Shown here: in pieces, positions 52,434-60,812 of the stretch
How positions within the stretch are numbered: position 1 is the stretch's first letter
Layout: the number at the start of each line of letters is the position of its first letter
From: JAHCHG01 sp041745765
GTDB taxonomy: Bacteria > Acidobacteriota > Blastocatellia > Pyrinomonadales > Pyrinomonadaceae
Length of the DNA stretch: 64,000 nt
Assembly: GCA_041745765.1 (NCBI GenBank)
Contig: JBGTIH010000062.1
Location: forward strand, 1-64,000
Reading direction: 5' to 3'
Position numbers and translations under genes: made by a program
Notes under the pieces: generated by a model
Seen by the model: the letters and a program-made list of their open reading frames with translations, nothing else
Told to the model about the DNA's origin: nothing
Database searches by the model: none

Positions 52434-53303
52434 CTATTCCGTCACATCCCGCAGAGCATTTCCGGTCAAATTTGCCGACATTACCGAAAGAAAAATCGCC
52501 AGCGCGGGCGCGAACAGCAGCCACGGCGCGAATGTAAAAAACGAACGCGATTCGGCGAGCATCGCGCCCCATTCGGCGTTCGGCGGCTGAACTCCCAAAC
52601 CGAGAAAAGAAAGCGACGCGAGCAAAATAATTATTCCGCCGAGATCGAGCGTCGCCACAATTAACATTTGAACGAAAACCTGCGGAAAAATATGTCCGAT
52701 GACGATTTTTATCCAGCTGATTCCGCACAAACGCGCGACGATGACATCTTTTCTCTGTATTGAAATCCGCACAAACGAGCGCGCCAGACGCGTGTAAAAA
52801 GCCAGCGACGATACAAAGATCGCAAGCAACAGATTTTCAAAACCGACACCGAGAACGCCGACGATTCCCAGAGCTAAAACAATCGGCGGAAGCGCGAGAA
52901 AAACGTCAATCACGCGCATCGCGGCTGCGTCAATAATGCCGCCGATCATTCCGAAAAATGTTCCGAGCGCAATACTGACCAGCAGAATTAAACTCAAAAC
53001 CAGAATTGCCGAACCGAGCGAACGAAGCCCGCCGCTCGCGATCCGCGTCAACAAATCGCGCCCGAACTGGTCTGTTCCGAACGGATGCGTCAGACTTGGC
53101 GAAAGCAATTTTGCACCCGCAATTTGTTCGTCGGGCGAAAACGGCGAAACGAACGGATAAAGAATGACGAAAATTATCAATATCAATCCGACAAAAATTG
53201 CGAAACGCGCCGTTCGTTTTGTCCAGAGTTTTGCCAAAACGTGTTCGGTCGAAAATACCGGAATTTCTGTTCCGCGTTTCCAGAATGTCTCCAGCACGTT
53301 CAT
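52434..53303 (-). CDS. nickel/peptide ABC transporter permease (NikC/DppC type)
   Basis: 289 residues with about six membrane helices. HPFGTDQFGRDLLTRIASGGLRSL is the hallmark N-terminal signature of DppC/OppC/NikC permeases, and the EAA-type loop around VIVARLCGISWIKIVIGHIFPQV contacts the ATPase. Ends in RSFFTFAPWLLFAPALAIFLSV typical of the family. ATG 53303 overlaps the TGA of the upstream permease by one base (TGATG). Confidence 0.93.
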   Translation of the reverse strand: MNVLETFWKRGTEIPVFSTEHVLAKLWTKRTARFAIFVGLILIIFVILYPFVSPFSPDEQIAGAKLLSPSLTHPFGTDQFGRDLLTRIASGGLRSLGSAILVLSLILLVSIALGTFFGMIGGIIDAAAMRVIDVFLALPPIVLALGIVGVLGVGFENLLLAIFVSSLAFYTRLARSFVRISIQRKDVIVARLCGISWIKIVIGHIFPQVFVQMLIVATLDLGGIIILLASLSFLGLGVQPPNAEWGAMLAESRSFFTFAPWLLFAPALAIFLSVMSANLTGNALRDVTE

Positions 53304-54253
53304 CAGTTTTGTGCCTCGCTGATTCGCGGATCAATCAATGCGCTTATTACATCAACCAAAAAATTCGCCGCCACATAAACAAGCGTCGCAAAAACGATAA
53401 AGCCTTGCACGACCGGCAGATCACGCGCCGCGACCGCTTCGACGGCAAACGAGCCGATACCGTTCCAGGAAAAAACCGTTTCGACAATCGCCGCGCCGCC
53501 GAGCAGAGAACCGATGCCGACACCGACGACCGTCAAAAAAGGCAAAAGCGCATTCGGCAAAGCATATCGCCACAAAATTCGCCAACGCGTCGCGCCTCGC
53601 GCCTGCGCCATAAAAGAATATTCCGCCGACATTTTTTCGAGCAGATTGGCACGCAGAATCTGCGTCCAATCGAGCGCACGCGCCGTTGCCAGACAAATCG
53701 CCGGAAGCCAAACGTCCGCCAAAGAAGTCGAAGAAATAACTTTTCCGATGCCGAAACCGACGACGACAAATTGCAGTAGAAAAAGCCCGAGCAGAAACGA
53801 CGGAATCGCCGCGCCGGTTTGAGTTAGAAATTTAATCAGATGATCGGGAAATTTGTCGGCAAAATAAACGCTTGTCAGGCTCAAAACGAGCGAAAAGGAA
53901 ATCGCCAAAACGAGCGAAACACTTGCCAGCATAACGGTTGCGGGAATTCTGCTGCCGATCTCGGCGGAAACCGATCTGCCGTTTTTATACGAATTGGAAA
54001 AATCTCCGCGAACCGCTTTGGCGAGCCAATCGAAATATTGAATGGTTAAAGGACGATCTAAATTCAATTCCGCCCGAACCGCCGCGATTTCCGCCGGAGT
54101 CGGATTTTCAACGCCGCGCGATTGCAAGATCCGTTCCGGCGGATCGCCCGGCGCTAAGGGAAGCAAGCCCCAAATCAAAAGAGACGCCCCGAGCATTGCC
54201 AGAATTGCTTGCCCGGCGAGAGTTAATATTTTTTTGAAAATCGAATTTTTCAC
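53303..54253 (-). CDS. nickel/peptide ABC transporter permease (NikB/DppB type)
   Basis: 316 residues with an N-terminal helix (about 10-32) and five further helices. GDPPERIL after the first helix, RAELNLDRPLTIQYFDWLAKAVRGDFSNSY and the EAA loop FMAQARGATRWRILWRYALPNALLPFLTVVG are standard for DppB/NikB. Begins 6 bases after the SBP gene stop and overlaps nikC, so translation is coupled. Confidence 0.93.
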   Translation of the reverse strand: MKNSIFKKILTLAGQAILAMLGASLLIWGLLPLAPGDPPERILQSRGVENPTPAEIAAVRAELNLDRPLTIQYFDWLAKAVRGDFSNSYKNGRSVSAEIGSRIPATVMLASVSLVLAISFSLVLSLTSVYFADKFPDHLIKFLTQTGAAIPSFLLGLFLLQFVVVGFGIGKVISSTSLADVWLPAICLATARALDWTQILRANLLEKMSAEYSFMAQARGATRWRILWRYALPNALLPFLTVVGVGIGSLLGGAAIVETVFSWNGIGSFAVEAVAARDLPVVQGFIVFATLVYVAANFLVDVISALIDPRISEAQN

Positions 54254-54259
54254 TAAACT

Positions 54260-55813
54260 TTAATCGGCTTTTGTTTCAAAAGTTATATGAAACATCTGCG
54301 GCGACGGCTGATAATTTTTGAATCTTTTGCCGACGACGGCTTTCGAACGCGAAAATCCGAGCCGCACGAGATAGGCTTTTTCGGTAATGATTATATCTTG
54401 AATTTCGCCTAAAATTTTGTTTCGCTCTGTTTCGTCAAATGTTCGGCTCAAAGTTTTAATTCGTTCGTCGAGTTCTGCGTCTGAAATTCCCGAATGATTT
54501 TCTTCGGAATCGCTCGCATAATATCTCTGCAAGATCGGATCGGTTGCGCCGCCCGTCGTCAGATTTCCGTTTCCGAGAATATAAAAATTCCACGTTTTCG
54601 ACAGTTTCAATTCACTCTGAATATCATCAACCTGCCGGATTTTAATAGCGAAACCGATTTGCCGAAGCTGCGCCTGAAGCGCGATGGCGAGTGCGGAAAA
54701 ATCGGCTTGCTGCGAGTAAATAAGAATTTCCGCTTCGAGTTTTTTGCCGTTCTTTTCGCGGATTCCGGTTGAATTTGCAATCCAGCCGCTTTCGTCCAGA
54801 AGTTTTTTCGCCTGTTCAAAATCGGTTTTCTGATTCGGCTTTGCCCAGGGGAAATTCGGCGCGTAAAAACCATTCGCGGGCAGATAAATGCCGTCCATCG
54901 TTTCCACGGCGAGCGATTCGTAATTTATACCGAAACTGACGGCGCGGCGCACGCGTTCGTCGTCGAACGGCGCGATTTTCGTGTTAAAAAACAAACTCGG
55001 TCCGCCCGTAGATTTGTCGCTCAATTTGAAAAAAGCGTCATCGCGATTTTCGAGCATTCGTTTATTCTGCGTTTGCGGATAGAGCGAAATATCGGCTTCA
55101 CCGTTTTGCACGGCGAGAATCCGCGCTTGCGGATCGCTGACGAAAATAATCGAAACGCGCTCAAAAGGCGGCGTTCCCTGCCGGTAATACTCGTTTATTT
55201 CCATCAGCATTTCGCGTTCATCAACCGCCGCGATTTTATACGCACCCGTATAAACGCCTTTTCCCGCAAGTTTTAGCGTATCTGCTTCGACCTCTTCGAC
55301 CGTTTCCACGTCATAGATCGGAAAAACCGTTTCGTCCGCCAGAGCCGAAGGAACGCTCGGGTTGGGAACTTCGGTCGTCAAAATAATTTCGTTTTCGCCC
55401 GTGTTTTTCGCGCTCGCTTTGCCCATCGCGACCTTTGTTTCGGGCGATTTTTCCAGATGCCGGTTCATCGCGCGGGCAAAGATTTCCGCCGTCAGAGGTT
55501 TTCCGTTTTGAAATTTGATGTTCGGACGAAGTTTGAGTTTCCAGTTTAATTTATCAATCTGTTCAAACGATTCGAGCAGCCACGGCTTGATTTTTCCGTC
55601 GGAATCGAGCCGCGCGGGAAGCTCCGCCGCGCCGAATTCGACCAGAAAATAATGCGCCGATTTAAGCGGATCGAGATGCTGAATCTTAAACGGCGTAACG
55701 ACGCGCAGATGATTTGCGTCAGATATTTGATTCGTTTCAGACGAATTTTGACACGCCGAAAATAAGCAAATTAGTGCTGAGATCAGCGTGAAAATTGAAA
55801 AATATGATTTCAT
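54260..55813 (-). CDS. SBP family 5 lipoprotein, nickel/peptide importer
   Basis: 517-residue extracellular solute-binding protein family 5. Lipobox CLFSAC with Cys21; then WKLKLRPNIKFQNGKPLTAE and ERVRRAVSFGINYESLAVETM, the standard SBP_bac_5 motifs. The protein is NikA/DppA-like. Assignment to nickel is inferred from the DUF4198 neighbour and nikR nearby, not from residues: the metal-chelator ligands cannot be judged here. First gene of the operon. Confidence 0.88.
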   Translation of the reverse strand: MKSYFSIFTLISALICLFSACQNSSETNQISDANHLRVVTPFKIQHLDPLKSAHYFLVEFGAAELPARLDSDGKIKPWLLESFEQIDKLNWKLKLRPNIKFQNGKPLTAEIFARAMNRHLEKSPETKVAMGKASAKNTGENEIILTTEVPNPSVPSALADETVFPIYDVETVEEVEADTLKLAGKGVYTGAYKIAAVDEREMLMEINEYYRQGTPPFERVSIIFVSDPQARILAVQNGEADISLYPQTQNKRMLENRDDAFFKLSDKSTGGPSLFFNTKIAPFDDERVRRAVSFGINYESLAVETMDGIYLPANGFYAPNFPWAKPNQKTDFEQAKKLLDESGWIANSTGIREKNGKKLEAEILIYSQQADFSALAIALQAQLRQIGFAIKIRQVDDIQSELKLSKTWNFYILGNGNLTTGGATDPILQRYYASDSEENHSGISDAELDERIKTLSRTFDETERNKILGEIQDIIITEKAYLVRLGFSRSKAVVGKRFKNYQPSPQMFHITFETKAD

Positions 55814-56248
55814 TTAATTAGACATTATCGGAAATAAGATTGCTCCATTTCAATAACTTTTTTCTTTTGGCATTCCTTTAAATTGCCGTTGGCTTATGGT
55901 GTGTTCAAAATAAATCCGGTAATAAAAAGAAAGGCTTTCGGCTGGGAGCGCGGGCACCCTGCCTGCACCGTTCGAGGCTTGGCGAGAACGGCACGCGCCC
56001 GTTTGTCACCGATAAACTTTCGAGTAATCAAGGCGTGCGTCCGTTCCTTGCTTCGCTCTGAACGGACGGGCAGGCAAGATGCCTGCGCTCCCGACGTAAA
56101 TGCTAACTTTTTTATTACGGCTTTTATTTTTTCAATGAACATTAGCCAACGATAAGTTGATTCAAAACAAGGATTTAGACGAATAAATAAAAATTTTACC
56201 TTTTTTACCTGGCTTTAGCCTACAGGCACTAAGAATATACAAACCTTA
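55814..56248. other. intergenic region with GGGAGCGC palindromic element
   Basis: 435 bases without a gene. 55944-56092 is a GC-rich element: GGGAGCGCGGGCACCCTGCC at the left and, reversed, GGGAGCGCAGGCATCTTGCC at the right, with inner homologous segments. Translated, its ends give peptides such as GRQDACAP and SGAQASC that turn up in many predicted proteins of Planctomycetes, Acidobacteriota and Verrucomicrobia as repeat artefacts. Its GC content contrasts with the AT-rich flanks. The promoter of the nickel operon is presumably at 55814-55930; no NikR box (GTATGA-type dyad) was seen. Confidence 0.75.
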
Positions 56249-59200
56249 TTAAAAATTGACTTTCGCCGAAAGTTGAAACGAACGCGGTCCGCCGATCTGA
56301 TAGAGCGAACTCAAACCGCCGAGACCGTTGCCAAGCATCTGCACCGAACGTCCGAAATTAGCGTTCGGCAAAACACCGATCGGATTGGCAAAATTCGGAC
56401 GATTCAGGATGTTAAATCCATCGGCGCGAAGCTGAATGTTCAACGTTTCCGTGATTCCGAAAGTTCGTCTGAGCGACAGATCGAGCTGATTCGCGCCGAA
56501 ACCGCGCAGAACGTTGCGTCCAAGCGTTCCTTGCCGGTTTTCCGACGCAGGCGGAACGACAAATGCATTGCGGTTGAAAATTCTTCCGCCGGGAGCGTTT
56601 CTGTCGTCAATATAGAGCGGTTGTCCCGCAACATAATCGGGGCGCAAAACGGTCGTCGTGCCGAGATTAAAGCGGTTTACGCCGGAAACGATGTTGACGG
56701 GCGTCGCGGTTCGCGCACGAAATGTCGCGTCCAAACCGAATCCGCCGAAGATCATTTTGCCGATTCCGTCTTTAAAAATCGAAGGAATTTCGTAAGAAAC
56801 CGCCGCATTGAATGATTGCCGGATGTCGAAATTCGAATGTCCGTAATCGTTTCGCACGTCAAACGCATCGGTTCGCGCTTGAAGATTATTGTTTGCTTCT
56901 TCGGAAACATTGTCCAAAGATTTTCCGAAAGTGTAAGACGCGAGAACCTGCAAACCTCTGGAAAAACGGCGTTGATATTGCGCCTGAAGTGCGTTGTAAT
57001 TTGAAAATCCGCCGTTGGTCGCGAGATCGATGCGCGGAAAATCCGCATTGACGCTGCGAATCGTTTCGGCGCGTCCGAGCCTTCGTCCGCGTGCGCCGAT
57101 GTATGACAGCGAAAACGTATTATTTCCCGCAAAAGCCTTTTCAATCGCTAAATTATACTGCACAGTATAAGGCAATTTATAGCCGTTTTCGTAAGCAAAA
57201 ATGCGCGGATACGGCGGATTCTGATTCACCGGCGGCGACTGCGCGGCAAAGGTCGGCGATGTGTAGGTTTGATTTGAAAGATTCGTGATGCTCGCAAACG
57301 GATAAACGCCCGTGCTGAAAGCCGTTCCCGCAAAATTGTAGCCGAGATCGTGAAAAATGCCGATGCCGCCGCGAATTACCGCGTCGAATTTCGGCAATTT
57401 ATAGGCAACGCCGAAACGCGGCGCGAAATTATTAAAAGTCGTTTCATAAAAACGCGTGCCGGCGGGCGCGAGCGTAACTTTTGCAAAATTCGACAGATCC
57501 GTGACGGTCGGCGGCAAGTGTCCGTTTTTTTCGTCCGGCGCGGGAACGACTTCGTAGCGCAAACCGTAACTCAAGGTCAGATTCGGATTGACGCGCCAGG
57601 TGTCCTGGACAAACGCCGAATAATTATCATAAATCGGCAGAAGTTCGAGCTGCGGCGCAATGATCGTCGCCGATGAAGGCGTATTGGCGACTAAATTGGC
57701 AATCGAACCGGGAAGAAATTGGCGTTTGTAAAAACCGCTGAAACTTGCCGGAAAAAGTCTGCGATAATCAAAACCGAATTTGACGGCGTGATTTCCGACT
57801 GTCCAATTCGTCGTATTGACGATGTTAAATTGTCGCTGGCGAAAATCCGAAAAAAGCCCGTCGCTCAAGGTGTTTGAACCCGAAGCGTTGACTTCAATTA
57901 AAATATATCCTTGCGAACCGTTCGTAAATGAAGGATAAAGCGCGGCTTGCGACGGAACGACCGCACCGCCGAACGTATCTAGAAAATAGGTCTGATTCGA
58001 TTTCGATTTGCTGATATTGACGCGCAAATCGTTAGAAACATTTGCCGAAAAAATCATCGTTGAACCAATCGTCAAAGTCTGCGTTTTTGAAGTCAAACGA
58101 CCGACACAGCTTGCCGCGCAAAATCTGGCGCGTTGGTCATCCTGCGACGGCGAATAATTATAACGCCCGAAAATGTTGAATTTCTCGTTAATTTGATGGT
58201 CAATCCGAAAACTCGTCGCGTCCAATTTCGCAGGATTTGTAAAACTGGCGATATACGGCGCGACATTCGGATTCGATGCGAGCGGCGCGCCCGTCGGAAG
58301 CGGAAAGGCGCTTAAAATTTCCTTCAAAACTCCGGTCGCATTATTTCGCGCTTCAATCGAAGGAACTTGCAGAGGTTCGCTGACAAACGGCTGGCGCAGG
58401 CGCAATCCTTCATACGAAAAAAAGAAAAATGTGCGATTCCGCCCGTCGAAGATTTTCGGAATAAAAACCGGACCGCCGACAAATGCGCCGAAATTATTCT
58501 GGCGAAGCGGTTGCCGCGCTAACCGATTGGCGTTGGCAAACCAGTTGTTTGCGTCGAGTTTGTCGTTCCGTAAATAATTGAACACGCTTCCGTTTAAACG
58601 GTTCGTTCCCGAACGCGTCACGAGCGAAATCTGTCCGCCCGGCTGACGACCGAATTCCGCCGCGTAAGTCGAAGTTTGAATCGAAAATTCCTGCACCGCA
58701 TCAATCGAAGCGAGGCTCGCCGTCGTTCCCAAAACCGAATAAGCCGGAACTGCGCCGCCGAGTGCTTCATACGGCGTGGTTGCCGCGACCGAACCGAAAT
58801 TTCCGCTCACGCCGTCAACTGTCAGATAATTCGAACTCGTCCGCTGTCCGTTGACCGAAAATTGTCCCGGATTGACGAGATTCGACGGCGTAATGACAAC
58901 GCCGGGCGACAATTCGACCAGATTTTGAAACGACCGACCGTTGAGCGGCTGGTTTGCGATAAATTGGCGGTCAACGACCGTTGAAACCGCCGGAGAATCC
59001 GTTATAAGTTCGGTTGAAGTAACTTCGACGACTTCGCTGACCGAAGACACGCGAAGCTGTATCCGCAAGCTGCTCTGGTCATTGACATTTAAAACGATTT
59101 TTGACTGCGAAACCGCAAAGCCTTGTGCCGCGACGGTTAAAATATACGCACTCGGCGGCAGTTGCGAAAACACAAAACTTCCATCAGCGTTGGTCGTTGC

Positions 59201-59383
59201 CGTTCGCTCAAAAGCGGTTCGCTCATTTTTGATTTTTATGACCGCATTCGGCACGATTGCGTTTTGTTCATCCGCAACGGAAACGCGCAAAGTTGCCGAT
59301 GCCGTTTGCGCGTTTGCCTTCCAATTAAAGAGCAAAGCACATAACAGAAAGCCGAAAATGATTGATTTTTTGACATTCAACAT
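56249..59383 (-). CDS. TonB-dependent receptor, Oar-like
   Basis: 1044 residues: signal peptide (MLNVKKSIIFGFLL, cleavage after NAQ near residue 26), CarboxypepD_reg domain (about 28-110), plug with VVDRQFIANQPLNGRSFQNLV and SPGVVITPSNLVNPGQFSVNG, then a barrel ending SFQLSAKVNF. AGAGGAA ribosome site 9 bases before ATG 59383. It is adjacent to the nickel ABC operon, but a separate promoter and a large repeat lie between, so a role in outer-membrane nickel-chelate uptake is only a possibility. Confidence 0.92.
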   Translation of the reverse strand: MLNVKKSIIFGFLLCALLFNWKANAQTASATLRVSVADEQNAIVPNAVIKIKNERTAFERTATTNADGSFVFSQLPPSAYILTVAAQGFAVSQSKIVLNVNDQSSLRIQLRVSSVSEVVEVTSTELITDSPAVSTVVDRQFIANQPLNGRSFQNLVELSPGVVITPSNLVNPGQFSVNGQRTSSNYLTVDGVSGNFGSVAATTPYEALGGAVPAYSVLGTTASLASIDAVQEFSIQTSTYAAEFGRQPGGQISLVTRSGTNRLNGSVFNYLRNDKLDANNWFANANRLARQPLRQNNFGAFVGGPVFIPKIFDGRNRTFFFFSYEGLRLRQPFVSEPLQVPSIEARNNATGVLKEILSAFPLPTGAPLASNPNVAPYIASFTNPAKLDATSFRIDHQINEKFNIFGRYNYSPSQDDQRARFCAASCVGRLTSKTQTLTIGSTMIFSANVSNDLRVNISKSKSNQTYFLDTFGGAVVPSQAALYPSFTNGSQGYILIEVNASGSNTLSDGLFSDFRQRQFNIVNTTNWTVGNHAVKFGFDYRRLFPASFSGFYKRQFLPGSIANLVANTPSSATIIAPQLELLPIYDNYSAFVQDTWRVNPNLTLSYGLRYEVVPAPDEKNGHLPPTVTDLSNFAKVTLAPAGTRFYETTFNNFAPRFGVAYKLPKFDAVIRGGIGIFHDLGYNFAGTAFSTGVYPFASITNLSNQTYTSPTFAAQSPPVNQNPPYPRIFAYENGYKLPYTVQYNLAIEKAFAGNNTFSLSYIGARGRRLGRAETIRSVNADFPRIDLATNGGFSNYNALQAQYQRRFSRGLQVLASYTFGKSLDNVSEEANNNLQARTDAFDVRNDYGHSNFDIRQSFNAAVSYEIPSIFKDGIGKMIFGGFGLDATFRARTATPVNIVSGVNRFNLGTTTVLRPDYVAGQPLYIDDRNAPGGRIFNRNAFVVPPASENRQGTLGRNVLRGFGANQLDLSLRRTFGITETLNIQLRADGFNILNRPNFANPIGVLPNANFGRSVQMLGNGLGGLSSLYQIGGPRSFQLSAKVNF

Positions 59384-59643
59384 AAGATGATATTCCTCTA
59401 ATTTGTTAGCTATTCGCTGATTTGCGTGTTATGGATTCAATAATCGTAACACGGAGGGATAATATTTTCTTAAACTTTCGGATTTCAAAATAAAAATTAA
59501 AAAAATTTGTACCGACGAAGCCGCACTAAAAAGCAGTAATTTTCGTATTTCTTATGTGCCGCTTTGTGGTTATTTACAATCTAAAGTTATTCAGACAAGT
59601 TGGTTTAATATCAAAGACAAATATATTTTAGATCTTGAACAAT

Positions 59644-60639
59644 CTAATTTTTTGAGGCTTCTTTATAACCGCTCGGATTCGCTTCGTGCCATTTCCACGC
59701 GCTTTCGATTATTGATTCGATGTCGGGAAATTCGGGTTTCCAGCCTAAAACTTCACGCGCTTTTTTCGCGTCGGCAACGAGACGCGAAGGATCGCCCACG
59801 CGGCGCGGCGCGATGCGCGATTCGATCGGTTTTCCGGTAATTTTCCGCGCCGCTTCAACTACTTCTTTGACCGAAAATCCCGTTCCGTTTCCAAGATTTA
59901 TAAACTGCGATTTGCCGCCATTGTTTAAAAAATCAAGCGCGAGCAGATGCGCCTGGCTCAGATCGGAAATATGGATGTAATCACGAATTGCCGTGCCGTC
60001 GGGCGTTGGATAATCGTCGCCGAAAATCGAAATAAATTCGCGTTTCTGTTGCGCGGCAAAAAGAATCAGCGGAATCAGATGAGTTTCGGGATCGTGATGT
60101 TCGCCGCACTTTTCGGTTGCGCCGCAGGCGTTGAAATAGCGAAGCGCGACATATTTCAAACCGTAAGCGCGGTCGTAATCCTGCAAAACTTTTTCGACCA
60201 TAAACTTTGTCATTCCGTAAGGATTGACCGGATTTTGCGGATGATTTTCGTCAATCGGAACTTTTTGCGGTTCGCCGTAAGTCGCGCAGGTCGAGGAAAA
60301 AATGAATTTTTTGACATTGTTTTCGATCAAACAATCAAGCAGATGAAGCGTTTGAACAAAATTGTTTTCGTAATATTTCTGCGGTTTTTCGACCGATTCG
60401 CCGACGTAGGCAAACGCCGAAAAGTGCATACACGCGCTTATTTCGTGTGCTTGAATGATTTTTTCGACCAGGTTTTTGTCGCCGATATTTCCTTCATAAA
60501 AAGGAATTTTTGAATCAATGGCTTGCCGGTGTCCGTAGACGAGATTGTCTAAAACGACGACCGTTTCGTTTCGTGCCTGTAAATCTTCGACGACCGCGCT
60601 GCCGATATATCCCGCGCCGCCTGTAACCAAAATTGACAT
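59644..60639 (-). CDS. galE: UDP-glucose 4-epimerase
   Basis: 331 residues, extended SDR. TGGAGYIGSAVVEDL NAD-binding motif, HFSAFAYVGESVEKPQKYYENN, SSTCATYGEP and Tyr-x3-Lys in NPYGMTKFMVEK. CGEHHDPETHLIP and DYIHISDLSQAH are specific to GalE. It supplies UDP-galactose for surface polysaccharide; first gene of the glycan locus at the right edge. ATG 60639. Confidence 0.95.
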   Translation of the reverse strand: MSILVTGGAGYIGSAVVEDLQARNETVVVLDNLVYGHRQAIDSKIPFYEGNIGDKNLVEKIIQAHEISACMHFSAFAYVGESVEKPQKYYENNFVQTLHLLDCLIENNVKKFIFSSTCATYGEPQKVPIDENHPQNPVNPYGMTKFMVEKVLQDYDRAYGLKYVALRYFNACGATEKCGEHHDPETHLIPLILFAAQQKREFISIFGDDYPTPDGTAIRDYIHISDLSQAHLLALDFLNNGGKSQFINLGNGTGFSVKEVVEAARKITGKPIESRIAPRRVGDPSRLVADAKKAREVLGWKPEFPDIESIIESAWKWHEANPSGYKEASKN

Positions 60640-60643
60640 ATAT

Positions 60644-60812
60644 AAAGTGGAAAAGTTTAAAGGTTTAAAAGTGAAAAAGTTTTTGGCGTATTTTGCGTTA
60701 CGATTTAGTGAAAAATTAACGACTTTCTATTTGAAAAACTCAATTTACAATAATCAAGAACACATTTTCACTTTTAAACTTTTTCACAATTTCACTTCTA
60801 AACTTTTAAGTT
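60644..60812. repeat. heptameric inverted arrays between galE and dehydratase gene
   Basis: 60644-60685 (aaagtgg, aaaagtt, taaaggt, ttaaaag, tgaaaaa) and 60763-60810 (ttttcac, ttttaaa, ctttttcac, aatttcac) are approximate inverses. The second touches the stop codon of the dehydratase gene (60806). Confidence 0.7.

Noticed and set aside
55814..55943. NikR operator upstream of the nickel operon
   Set aside because: No GTATGA-type dyad with ~16-base spacing could be found by eye.
59947..60513. 188-codon plus-strand open frame opposite galE
   Set aside because: Antisense to conserved GalE; no ribosome site and no recognisable motifs.
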